From the NCBI GenBank assembly GCA_033765305.1, contig JANRID010000065.1, forward strand, positions 110,920-174,919: a stretch of 64,000 bases of DNA. Reading direction: 5' to 3'. Source of the stretch: RDXT01 sp033765305. GTDB taxonomy: Bacteria; Bacteroidota; Bacteroidia; J057. Of the stretch, positions 16,503 through 24,886 are shown one piece after another; positions within the stretch are counted from its first letter, which is position 1, and every line of letters begins with the position of its first letter. A program made the translations under genes and the position numbers. The notes beneath the pieces are model-generated. The model worked only from the letters and a program-made list of their open reading frames with translations, made no database searches and was not told the origin of the DNA.

Positions 16503-18038
16503 TTATTTGCTGAACACCCCCATCGCGTAGGGCGGGAGGGTCCAGCCCTGGCCGGTCTTTTTGACCGCGCCGGACTTGAACACGGGCTTCCGGTAGCCGG
16601 CATAGGCTGCGGGCAGCTCAAAGCGCTGCGGCAGGGCACTCACATTCTGCACCACCAGCAGGCTCTGGCTGCTGTGCGGGCGCACAAAGGCCATCAGCTC
16701 CGGCTGGCTCGGTACGGCTTCCAGGTTGTGCGGAGACACCTGGCCCAGGGCCGGATAGCTCCGGCGCAGTTCAATAAGCCGGCGGTAGTGCCAGTACACG
16801 GATTGCTTGTCCCGCATCTGCGCCTCCAGGGGCTGCACGGTCTGCTCGGTGGTAAAGGACGACTTGAGCCAGCGGGTGCGCTCCGGATCTTCGCCTGCAC
16901 GCCACAGGAAGGGCTCGCGGATGTGCTCGTCGGGCTTGGTGCCCAGCATGCCGATTTCTTCTCCGTAATAGAGGAAGGGCAGGCCCGGCAGGGTCAGGAG
17001 CAGGTTGGCGGCAGCTTTGATCTTGGCCGGATCGCCCCCCATCTGCGAGGCAATGCGGTTCTGATCGTGGTTGGAGAGCAGCGTGGCGTCGATGAAACTG
17101 GGGTTTTCCTGGCTGAAAATCTGGTAGTTGCGGATCAGGGTATTCACGTAGTCCTCGTTCCGCCCGGTGCGGAGGATGCGCTGGACGGTCTGATAGAAAT
17201 CGAAGTCGAAATTGGCCTTCAGCCCCCGGTAATAGGGTGCCACGTGGTCGGCAGTGGTGTACACTTCGCCCAGGATGAAGACATCCGGCTTGACCGACTC
17301 CATTTCCTCGCGGAACTGCACCCAGAAGGCATGGCTCTTGGGCGCTTCCCAGTCGGGGTAAATGTGCTTGGCGGCGTCCAGGCGGAATCCGTCCACCCCG
17401 ACTTCCTGCAGCCAGTACTTGCCGATTTTGAAGACTTCTTCCCGCACCTTGGGATTGTCGTAGTTCAGGTCGGGCATGCCGCCGTAGAACAAGGCGTAAT
17501 ATTTTTCGTCGTCGCCTTCCTTTGCAAAATGCCAGGGATTGACCTCCCAGGAGTCCTCGGTCTTCTCGCGTACGGCAATACCCAGCGAATCGATCTTCCG
17601 GGGCGGCAGCCACACGTAGTAGTCGCGGTAGGGGTTGTCCTTGCCTTTCATCGCTTCCTGAAACCAGGGATGCTCACGGCTGCTGTGGTTGAGCACCAGA
17701 TCCTTGATGACCAGCATGCCGCGGCGGTGGGCTTCGGCGATGAGGCGCTTGTAGTCCTCCATCGTGCCGCACTCGGGGTCGATGCCGTAGTAGTCGGTGA
17801 CGTCGTATTTGTGGTAGGTGGGCGAAGGGCTCACCGGGGTGATCCAAATCGCCTCGGCACCGAGCTCCTGGAGGTAATCCAGGCGGGAGATGATCCCGTT
17901 CAGGTCGCCGATGCCATCGCCATCCGAGTCGCTGAAAGACCGGATGAAGATTTCATAGCACACGCGGGGCTGCCGGGGCTGCGCCAGGGCGGGCAGGAGG
18001 CCCGCAATCGCGAGGAATGCCAGTACGAAAGCTCTCAT
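16503..18038 (-). CDS. Secreted GH13 alpha-amylase
   Basis: The 511-residue protein has a signal peptide (MRAFVLAFLAIAGLLPALAQ) with no lipobox, so it is probably periplasmic. The GH13 barrel motifs are all present: DLVLNHSS (region I), DGFRLDAAKH with nucleophile Asp221 (II), FILGEVYT with acid/base Glu258 (III) and LLSNHDQNR with Asp325 (IV). A calcium-type loop DSDGDGIGDLNG follows the first strand, as in oligo-1,6-glucosidase and alpha-amylase subfamilies. The C-terminal ~80 residues are the usual beta-sandwich. It is the last gene of the starch locus, 247 bp behind susE and separated from it by a terminator-like hairpin, so it may be partly independent. It should cut starch or maltodextrins brought in by SusCD. 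Confidence 0.9.
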   Translation of the reverse strand: MRAFVLAFLAIAGLLPALAQPRQPRVCYEIFIRSFSDSDGDGIGDLNGIISRLDYLQELGAEAIWITPVSPSPTYHKYDVTDYYGIDPECGTMEDYKRLIAEAHRRGMLVIKDLVLNHSSREHPWFQEAMKGKDNPYRDYYVWLPPRKIDSLGIAVREKTEDSWEVNPWHFAKEGDDEKYYALFYGGMPDLNYDNPKVREEVFKIGKYWLQEVGVDGFRLDAAKHIYPDWEAPKSHAFWVQFREEMESVKPDVFILGEVYTTADHVAPYYRGLKANFDFDFYQTVQRILRTGRNEDYVNTLIRNYQIFSQENPSFIDATLLSNHDQNRIASQMGGDPAKIKAAANLLLTLPGLPFLYYGEEIGMLGTKPDEHIREPFLWRAGEDPERTRWLKSSFTTEQTVQPLEAQMRDKQSVYWHYRRLIELRRSYPALGQVSPHNLEAVPSQPELMAFVRPHSSQSLLVVQNVSALPQRFELPAAYAGYRKPVFKSGAVKKTGQGWTLPPYAMGVFSK

Positions 18039-18230
18039 AAACAGCAGGAGTAGTAGGCCGGAAAAAAATGGAACCGCAGCGAGGGAACATACGTTGCGCG
18101 TGCCGCCCCGCCCGCAGGCGAGGAGGTTCGCAACAGCCTGAATGTCAGGGTTTCAGTCCGGACATCCGAACGCAGGTTCAAGCTGCGTCCTGTCAGTTCC
18201 GGATGCCGCCCGGCGGAGGCCGGAGGAAGA

Positions 18231-18269
18231 AAATTGGGGCCTGCAGATGCAGCAGCAGCCACAGGCCCC
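18231..18269 (-). terminator. Intrinsic terminator after susE
   Basis: On the minus strand GGGGCCTG (18269-18262) pairs with CAGGCCCC (18243-18236) around an 18-base loop. It is followed by AATTTTC. It lies 17 bp past the SusE stop codon, so it should end or attenuate the susCDE transcript before the amylase gene. Confidence 0.6.
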
Positions 18270-18285
18270 GAGGGTCAAACACACC

Positions 18286-19332
18286 TTAGTTCTTCTTCAC
18301 TACATAGTTGTAGTTGCCGCCGACACCCAGATTGAGCGTGACGGTGTAGTTGCCGGCTTCACCGACTGCGATGTTGGCGCCGCCGTATTCCAGCAGGCCG
18401 TTGGCACCGTCGTCGCCGAAGTTGATGTCCCAGCCGTCGTTCGCACGGAATTTGATTTCGCCTGCGACGAGATTGAGGGTAATGGTCCAGCTGTCTGTGC
18501 CAACATCATAGGTCATATCCTGATCGGCGTCCCAGCCGTTGGGGGTGGCGCTGCCGATGAGGCCCCAGCTCGTCTTGACGGCTTCCCAGGTAAAGGCCGT
18601 GATGTCGGCCTTCAGGCGGTAGTAGCCCGGACCGCTGACCTTCATGTTGTTGCCGTTGCCGGCAGGGTCGATGTTGCCGGTGGTGCCGTCGCCCACATCG
18701 CCATAGATCTTGTTATTCCAGTTCGGCGCGTCGGTGAACTTGAATTCCGGGCTGGGATCGGCGAGGTTGACGAAGCCTTCGTACTTCTGGTCGCCGCGGA
18801 CGGACACGATTTTGCGGGCCTGATCGGGTGCCCAGCCCTGGTAGTTGCCCGGCACGAAGAGCGACGGGTAGTTGATCACCACCAGATACGGCGTCACGGT
18901 CAGGGTGAACACGCCGGAGGTCAGCGCGTCGATGCTGGGGCTGATGTCGGACTTGACCTGAATCTCCAGCTGGCCCGGAGCGCCGGGCGCGAGGCCGAGG
19001 AGCAGGGCGAGGTCGTTCAGTTCGCCCTCTTTGAAGGTCTTCTCCTTGCTGATGCCCTGCACGAGGGAGATGGCGCTGACAAAGTTGTTGCCTTTTTTGT
19101 CGACCATCAGGGTGTAGGTGATGCCGGCATCATAGCCGTAGTCAGGCTCGGTCCAGGTGAACTTCACTGCATCCAGCGCGGCGCTGGCGGAGTCGAGCAC
19201 GACGGAGGTCACCGAGGCGCTCAGGGCAGGGGCCGCCCCGGGCTTCACGACCACGCGGACTTCGTCCTTTTCGCAGGCAGTGAAAGCGAGGAGCAGGCTG
19301 AGATATGCAAAAGATCTAAACCAGGTTTTCAT
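18286..19332 (-). CDS. SusE/SusF-like starch-binding outer-membrane lipoprotein
   Basis: The protein has 348 residues. MKTWFRSFAYLSLLLAFTAC is a lipoprotein signal with Cys20. Residues about 21-150 are a SusE N-terminal Ig-like domain (VKFTWTEPDYGYDAGITYTL). Two SusE/F-type starch-binding domains follow: 156-253 (SLFVPGNYQGWAPDQARKIV, PEFKFTDAPNW) and 254-348 (TSWGLIGSATPNGWDADQDM, GEIKFRANDGWDINFG). SusE and SusF sit on the cell surface and hold starch near SusCD. The gene is 27 bp downstream of susD on the same strand. Its two binding domains are clearly related to a pair inserted inside the neighbouring SusD. Confidence 0.9.
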   Translation of the reverse strand: MKTWFRSFAYLSLLLAFTACEKDEVRVVVKPGAAPALSASVTSVVLDSASAALDAVKFTWTEPDYGYDAGITYTLMVDKKGNNFVSAISLVQGISKEKTFKEGELNDLALLLGLAPGAPGQLEIQVKSDISPSIDALTSGVFTLTVTPYLVVINYPSLFVPGNYQGWAPDQARKIVSVRGDQKYEGFVNLADPSPEFKFTDAPNWNNKIYGDVGDGTTGNIDPAGNGNNMKVSGPGYYRLKADITAFTWEAVKTSWGLIGSATPNGWDADQDMTYDVGTDSWTITLNLVAGEIKFRANDGWDINFGDDGANGLLEYGGANIAVGEAGNYTVTLNLGVGGNYNYVVKKN

Positions 19333-19359
19333 ATCATCGAGGTTTGAGCAGTCCAGGGA

Positions 19360-21555
19360 TTAGTAGCCGGGGTTCTGTTGCAGGTTCGGGTTTGCCACGA
19401 GGTCGGAGGCAGGGATGGGGAAGAGGCTGCGGAAGGCTTCCACGCCGCGTCCGGGGGCGATGCCGCCCTTCCAGGGCCAGAGGTAGCTGTCGCTGGTGAA
19501 TTTGCCGAAGCGGATCAGGTCCGTGCGGCGGTGTGCTTCCCAGTACAGTTCGCGGGAGCGCTCGTCGAGGACGATATCCAGGGTCAGCTCGGTCAGGTCG
19601 CCGGAGTTGTCGCCGTAGGCGCGGCGGCGGAGCTGGTTCACATAGCCGAGGGCATCGGCGAGGCTGCCGCCCGCACCGCCGCGCAGCACGGCTTCTGCGT
19701 ACATCAGGTACACATCGCCCAGGCGGAACATCGGGAAGTCGGTGTCGGGGAAGTTGCCTTCGCTGTCGGAGCCCACGACGCCGGTCGAGCTGACGTTGCG
19801 GTACTTCGTGATGGCGTAGCCGTCGGTGAAGGCGAAGATGTCGGCAATCTCCAGGTTTTGGCCCTGGGTGTAGAACATCGCACGGGTATCGAAGCTCGGA
19901 ATCTCGATCGAGTAGGTGTAATCCGGCTTGTCGAGGTACAGCTTGATCAGGTAGGTGCCGGCATTGGGGATGGCGATGTTGGCGCCGTCGCGTTCGAGGA
20001 TGCCGTCTGCGCCGCCGTCGCCGTAGTTGAGCGACCAGGCATCGTTGGAGCGGAATTTGATCTCGCCGACCGTCAGCGGTGCGGTGATGACCCAGGCCTG
20101 CTCAGCTGCGTCGTAGGTCATGTCCTGATCGGAATTCCACTGGTCGGCGGTCGCGCTGCCGATGAGGCCCCAGCTGGTTTTTTCCACCGTCACGAGCAGG
20201 TCGTTCAGGTTGACATTGAGCTTGTAGAAGCCGGCGTCGGTGACTTTCAGGTTGGCGCCGCCCGGCTCCAGGGTGCCGTCTGCACCGTTGTCGCCGTAGT
20301 TCACATCCCAGGCGGGGCCGTCGGTGAATTTGAATTCCGTACCGGCTTCAAACCACAGGTAGCCTTCGAAGGTGCGGTCGCCTGCGGCGGAGGTCAGCGT
20401 AGGCGCCGTAGCGGGATCCCAGCCCTGGTGTGCGCCAGGCACGTAGATCTTGGTGTAATTGGCCGTATTGCCTTCGTTGGGGGACACCAGCTGGGTGCCG
20501 CCGCCCACTGCCGGGAACTTGTTCACGAGGTTCTTGGTGGTCCGCAGGCCGGACCATCCGCCGTTGATCCCGAATTCAGCCGGGTTCATCGAGCCGCCTA
20601 CCGGCGCATGCACGAGGAAGGTCATGCCGCCCCAGGTCTTGGTGCGGTTGCCGTCGAAGGTCACCGGGAAGATGATCTCGTCAGACTGGTCGTTGTCCGT
20701 CAGGAAGAGGGTGCGGTATTCGGCATCCAGGGTAAATCCTGCATCGATGACCTTCTTGCATTCGGTGACGGCTTCGGTGTACTTGGCCTGGCCGGTGTAG
20801 ACTTCGGCATTCAGGTACAGCTTGGCCAGCAGCATCCAGGCGGCAGCCTTGTCGGCGCGGCCGTATTCGTTGCTGCGGGGCGCAGCCAGCTCGGCCTCGA
20901 TGGCCTTGAGTTCAGATTCGATGTAGGCAAACAGCTCGCCGCGGGTCGTGCGCTCGGGCAGGAAGGAGCCGACGGCGTCCAGTTCGGTCACGAAGGGCAC
21001 GTTGCCGAACATATCCAGCGCATGCCAGTAGCTGAGGGCGCGCAGGAAGCGGGCCTCGGCACGGTAGAGCTTGATGTTTTCCACCACCGCTGCATCGAAT
21101 CCGCGCTCGGCCAGCTTTTCGTCGGTCGTTTCGCGGATATACTCGTTGCACAGGCCGATCTGGTAATAGATCCGGTTGTACATCGCGGTGATGAACTCAT
21201 TGCTGGAAGTCCAGTCCATGTCGTGGTAGTCGGGCAGGCTGCCGTCGTTCCAGCCGATGACGGCCTCGTCGGTGGGCAGTTCCTGGGCCTTCCAGTACTG
21301 GCGCAGGTAGGTGGAGAAGCCTTCGTCGATCCCGCTGATGTCCGGGCGGCCGGCAGGGCCTTGCTGGCCGCTCACGGCGAGGCCGGCATAGAGCTTGGCG
21401 AGGATCAGCTTATAGTTGTTGGCATCGGCATACACCGTTGCGGAGGTCACTTCGATAAAGGGCACCCGGTCCAGGGCGCCGATGCAGGAGCTGGCGACAA
21501 ACATCCCGCCGGCCAGCACCCCGATCGTGCATACCTTATGAAATAGGCTTTTCAT
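19360..21555 (-). CDS. SusD-like starch-uptake lipoprotein with an internal pair of SusE-type domains
   Basis: At 731 residues this is about 200 longer than most SusD proteins. The signal has a lipobox cysteine at 24 (FVASSCIG). SusD/RagB helices are clear: YRAEARFLRALSYWHALDMF near 164-183, RADKAAAWMLLAKLYLNAEV near 233-252, and the C-terminal FPMFRLGDVYLMYAEAVLR and LDERSRELYWEAHRRTDLIR. Between LRTTKNLVNKFPA and the DTRAMFY segment, residues about 366-552 contain two SusE-type binding domains (YVPGAHQGWDPATAP; TSWGLIGSATADQWNSDQDM). SusD is the lid of the SusC pore. The extra modules should add starch-binding sites on the lid. The gene lies 11 bp after susC. Confidence 0.9.
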   Translation of the reverse strand: MKSLFHKVCTIGVLAGGMFVASSCIGALDRVPFIEVTSATVYADANNYKLILAKLYAGLAVSGQQGPAGRPDISGIDEGFSTYLRQYWKAQELPTDEAVIGWNDGSLPDYHDMDWTSSNEFITAMYNRIYYQIGLCNEYIRETTDEKLAERGFDAAVVENIKLYRAEARFLRALSYWHALDMFGNVPFVTELDAVGSFLPERTTRGELFAYIESELKAIEAELAAPRSNEYGRADKAAAWMLLAKLYLNAEVYTGQAKYTEAVTECKKVIDAGFTLDAEYRTLFLTDNDQSDEIIFPVTFDGNRTKTWGGMTFLVHAPVGGSMNPAEFGINGGWSGLRTTKNLVNKFPAVGGGTQLVSPNEGNTANYTKIYVPGAHQGWDPATAPTLTSAAGDRTFEGYLWFEAGTEFKFTDGPAWDVNYGDNGADGTLEPGGANLKVTDAGFYKLNVNLNDLLVTVEKTSWGLIGSATADQWNSDQDMTYDAAEQAWVITAPLTVGEIKFRSNDAWSLNYGDGGADGILERDGANIAIPNAGTYLIKLYLDKPDYTYSIEIPSFDTRAMFYTQGQNLEIADIFAFTDGYAITKYRNVSSTGVVGSDSEGNFPDTDFPMFRLGDVYLMYAEAVLRGGAGGSLADALGYVNQLRRRAYGDNSGDLTELTLDIVLDERSRELYWEAHRRTDLIRFGKFTSDSYLWPWKGGIAPGRGVEAFRSLFPIPASDLVANPNLQQNPGY

Positions 21556-21566
21556 GAGTAGTCTGA

Positions 21567-24500
21567 TTAATAGGTGAGATTGATCCCAAGCGAAAGCGTG
21601 CGCGGACGCGGATAGAGGTTGTTGTCGATGCCGCCGGCAATTTCCGGATCGAGGCCCGTGTACTTGGTGATGGTCAGCATGTTCTGGCCGATCGCCGTTA
21701 CCTGAGCGCGGAGTTTGCCGTTGAGCAGGGCACCGAGGTTATACCCCAGGGTCACGTTGTCCAGGCGAAGGAACGAAGCGTTCTCGATGTAATAATCGGA
21801 AAAAAACTGATTGTTCGAGAAGCCGGACTCGAGCACGCTCGGGGTCATGTTCGCCAGGAAGTTGGAGGCGTTGGTCACGTTGCGGTAGACCCCCTGGTTC
21901 GAATTGATGTTGTTGTACATGTAGTTGCCGATGCTGCCGCGGAGCACGAAGCCTGCGCTGAAGTTGCCGGCGATGAGCTGGGCGCTGGCGCCTACGAAGT
22001 AGTTCGGCTCGGGCGACTTGTAGCGGTAGCGGTCGTCCGGGGTGATGCGGCCGTCGCCGTTTTCATCCACATACAGGCCTTCGACCGGCATGCCGGTTTC
22101 GTCATACACCTGGCGGTACACAAAGAATGCTGCCGTCGGGAAGCCCACCGTGTGGATCTGGATCGTGTTGCCCACGCCGCCGGAGATGCCGCCTACCAGA
22201 ATGCCCGGGAAGGTCGGATCGGCCACCTTGGTCAGGTTGGTGATCGTGTTCTGGTTGTAGGTGAAGTTGGCACCGAAGGTGAAATTCAGCTTTTCACGCT
22301 GCACCGGCACGAAGTTCAGGGTCACTTCCACCCCTTCGTTCTCGATATTGCCGACGTTCGTCAGGATCTGGTTCGTGAGGTTGGAGCCGGCAGGCACCGG
22401 GATCACGCTCAGCAGGTCCTTCGTGTTGCGGGTGTAGTAGTCCACCGAGCCGGTGATGCGGTTCTGGGCAAAGCCGAAGTCGACCCCGATGTTGTAGGTT
22501 TCCGTCTGCTCCCACTTGATGTTGGCATCGTAGCCTTCCGGACGCAGGGTCTGGTAGAAGTTGTTGCCGAACTGATACTGAGCGTTGTTTTCGCTCGGGG
22601 TGTAGCGGGGCAGGTAGGGATAATCGCTGAACACATCCTGCTGGCCGGTGACCCCGTAGCCGAGGCGCACCTTCAGGTCGGAGACCACGGAGGAGTTGCG
22701 CAGGAAGGCTTCGTCCACCACGCGCCATGCGAAGGCAGCGGAGGGGAACAGACCCCAGCGGTTTTCCGGGCTGAAACGGGAGGAGCCGTCCTGGCGCAGG
22801 GTGAAGGTGAGCAGGTAGCGGCCTTTGAAGGTGTAGTTCAGACGGCCGTAGAAGGACACCAGCGTGTTCTGCGTCTTGTAGTAGCTGTTGGTGAACGTAT
22901 CGGCGGGGGTGCTCAGGTTCAGGTCGATATCCGTGTTTTCGCGGATGAAGTCCTGATAGGAGTAGCCGGCCATCACGTCCACGCGGCTGTCGATGGCGGC
23001 GATGTCCCGCGCATAGTTGAGGTAGAAGTCCAGGGTCTTGTTGATCTTGGACTGGTCGTATTCGGCATCCACCCCGCCGCGGGCAAAGGCTGCGGCAGCA
23101 TTGGCCGGGATGTCGCGGGTGCCCTGGCCGGAGGAGATGTCGTAGCCGACGTTCAGGTTGGCGCGCAGATCCGGCAGGAAGTGGAAGCGGTAGTCCAGCT
23201 GGGCATTGCCGATGCTGCGGAGCACGTTGCTCACATCGCGGCGGGATTCCAGCAGGCCGAGCGGGTTGCGGGGGGCCAGCTGGTTGGGGTCGCCCGTGGA
23301 GGGGTCGAGCCACTCAAAGTAGCCGCCGAATTCGTTCTGCACGTTCACCGGCTGCGTGGGGTCGAAGGCGACCGCAGAGCCGATGGCGCCCTGATCGGCA
23401 AAGAAGTTGTTCAGGTAGGCACCCTTCAGGTTGATGTCCACGCGGAGGTGGTCATCGAAGAAGCTCGGCGTCAGGCCCAGTGCGGCGGAGGTCCGCTGCA
23501 TGTTGGAGGTTTTCAGGATGCCGTTCTGGTTGAGGTATCCCACGGAGAGGCGGTACGGCATGGTCTTCGTGGCGCCGGTCAGGCTCACGTTGTGGTCCAT
23601 GCTGAAGGCATCGCGGAAGATCACATCCTGCCAGTTGGTATTGGCATTGCCCAGCAGGGCCTTCTGGGCGGCGTTGCCGCGCTCGTTCACCACTTCGCGG
23701 AACTCGTCTGCGCTCAGCACCTCGATCTGGCCGGTGCGCTGCGCGAGGGAGAACACAGCATTGTAGTTCACGGCCAGCTTGTCGCCCGTGCGGCCTTTCT
23801 TGGTGGTGATGATGATCACCCCGTTGGAGGCGCGGGAGCCGTAGATCGCCGTAGCGGAGGCGTCCTTGAGGATGTTGAAGGACTCGATGTCGTTGGGGTT
23901 GATCAGGCTCAGCGGGTTGGCTGCGCCGGAAATGCCGTTGTTGTCCACCGGCACCCCGTCGATCACGATCAGCGGATCGTTGCTGGCATTGAGCGATGCG
24001 CCCCCGCGGATGCGGATGCGGCTGCCGGCACCCGGCGCGCCGCCGTTGGAGGTGATCTGCACCCCGGCCACCTTGCCGGCGATCAGCTGCTCAGGCGTGT
24101 TGAGGTTGCCCTGAATGAAGTCCTTCGACGTGATGGCCACCACCGCGCCGGTCAGGTCCTTCTTCTTCTGGGTACCGTAGCCGATGAGCACCACCTCGCT
24201 CGTCGTCTGCACATCCAGCTCCAGGCTCACATCGACTGTCGTCTGATCGCCCACGGTCACTTCGCGGGTCATGTAGCCATAGTACTTGAACACCAGCACC
24301 GCATTGCCGTCCGCTACGCGGAGGGTGTAGGCGCCGTTCTGGTCCGTAAACACGCCGGTCGTGGTCCCTTTGACCAGCACGCTTACCCCTTGCATTTCAG
24401 TGCCGTCTTCTGTCGAGCGCACGGTGCCGCGCACTGTGATCTGCGCATGCATCGCAACGGACAGCAGCATCAGCATGGAAAGGAACATCATTCGGCCGAA

Positions 24501-24575
24501 CGGGTTACGTTTGCCTGGCGTGCCTTGCTCATCCTTTCTCCCTGAGCGAGGGGCCATGTAGTAGTGAGTCGACAT
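21567..24575 (-). CDS. SusC/RagA-type TonB-linked outer-membrane starch transporter
   Basis: The protein has up to 1002 residues. The hydrophobic signal segment begins at MMFLSMLMLLSVAMHAQ, so starts at 24575 or 24557 are both possible. A carboxypeptidase-regulatory-like domain (ITVRGTVRSTEDGTEMQGVS) is followed by the plug, with the SusC signature SRIRIRGGASLNASNDPLIV and DASATAIYGSRASNGVI. A 22-strand barrel ends in PRPRTLSLGINLTY. SusC imports maltooligosaccharides using TonB energy, with SusD as lid. It is followed by susD after 11 bp and preceded by a 311-bp gap carrying a 22-nt palindrome, suggesting its own promoter. Confidence 0.93.
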   Translation of the reverse strand: MSTHYYMAPRSGRKDEQGTPGKRNPFGRMMFLSMLMLLSVAMHAQITVRGTVRSTEDGTEMQGVSVLVKGTTTGVFTDQNGAYTLRVADGNAVLVFKYYGYMTREVTVGDQTTVDVSLELDVQTTSEVVLIGYGTQKKKDLTGAVVAITSKDFIQGNLNTPEQLIAGKVAGVQITSNGGAPGAGSRIRIRGGASLNASNDPLIVIDGVPVDNNGISGAANPLSLINPNDIESFNILKDASATAIYGSRASNGVIIITTKKGRTGDKLAVNYNAVFSLAQRTGQIEVLSADEFREVVNERGNAAQKALLGNANTNWQDVIFRDAFSMDHNVSLTGATKTMPYRLSVGYLNQNGILKTSNMQRTSAALGLTPSFFDDHLRVDINLKGAYLNNFFADQGAIGSAVAFDPTQPVNVQNEFGGYFEWLDPSTGDPNQLAPRNPLGLLESRRDVSNVLRSIGNAQLDYRFHFLPDLRANLNVGYDISSGQGTRDIPANAAAAFARGGVDAEYDQSKINKTLDFYLNYARDIAAIDSRVDVMAGYSYQDFIRENTDIDLNLSTPADTFTNSYYKTQNTLVSFYGRLNYTFKGRYLLTFTLRQDGSSRFSPENRWGLFPSAAFAWRVVDEAFLRNSSVVSDLKVRLGYGVTGQQDVFSDYPYLPRYTPSENNAQYQFGNNFYQTLRPEGYDANIKWEQTETYNIGVDFGFAQNRITGSVDYYTRNTKDLLSVIPVPAGSNLTNQILTNVGNIENEGVEVTLNFVPVQREKLNFTFGANFTYNQNTITNLTKVADPTFPGILVGGISGGVGNTIQIHTVGFPTAAFFVYRQVYDETGMPVEGLYVDENGDGRITPDDRYRYKSPEPNYFVGASAQLIAGNFSAGFVLRGSIGNYMYNNINSNQGVYRNVTNASNFLANMTPSVLESGFSNNQFFSDYYIENASFLRLDNVTLGYNLGALLNGKLRAQVTAIGQNMLTITKYTGLDPEIAGGIDNNLYPRPRTLSLGINLTY

Positions 24576-24886
24576 AGAAAAAATGATAGAGACTAGCTAC
24601 GTGAGGGGTGTTGTAAAACAGCCGTGAATAAACAACGGAACCTGATGCCGGTCGTCCCACTTTCCGCTTTTTGCTGGGCCGGTGCCGCCGGGGGGTAACC
24701 GCTGACTATCACATATTTGAATTTCGATATAAGTGCCGTTTTATAAAATGGCACCTGCGAAAAATCATACCGCCCGCTGATTGATCGGCTGGCCGGGGTC
24801 CAGGCAGGCGCTGGCTGCCCTGCCGGACAGGCAGGATACCGCAAAAATTGAACAGACAGACAAGGTATAGCGGCCGGCGTCGCGCT
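24576..24886 (-). promoter_or_regulatory. susC upstream region with a 22-nt near-perfect palindrome
   Basis: This is the only gene-free stretch over 300 bp in the window. At 24733-24754 GTGCC and GGCAC flank the self-complementary core TTTTATAAAA; all but one of the eleven base pairs match. The surroundings are AT-rich (ATATTTGAATTTCGATATAA just beside it), unlike the rest of the window. It lies about 160 bp before the susC start and downstream of the regulator gene, a natural place for the operator of the starch operon. No exact Bacteroidota promoter could be picked out. The part next to the regulator end (24780-24886) shows nothing else that I recognise. Confidence 0.45.

Noticed and set aside
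22152..24545. A 797-codon plus-strand open frame opposite susC
   Set aside because: SusC is complete on the minus strand with plug and barrel motifs. The other frame has no recognisable features.
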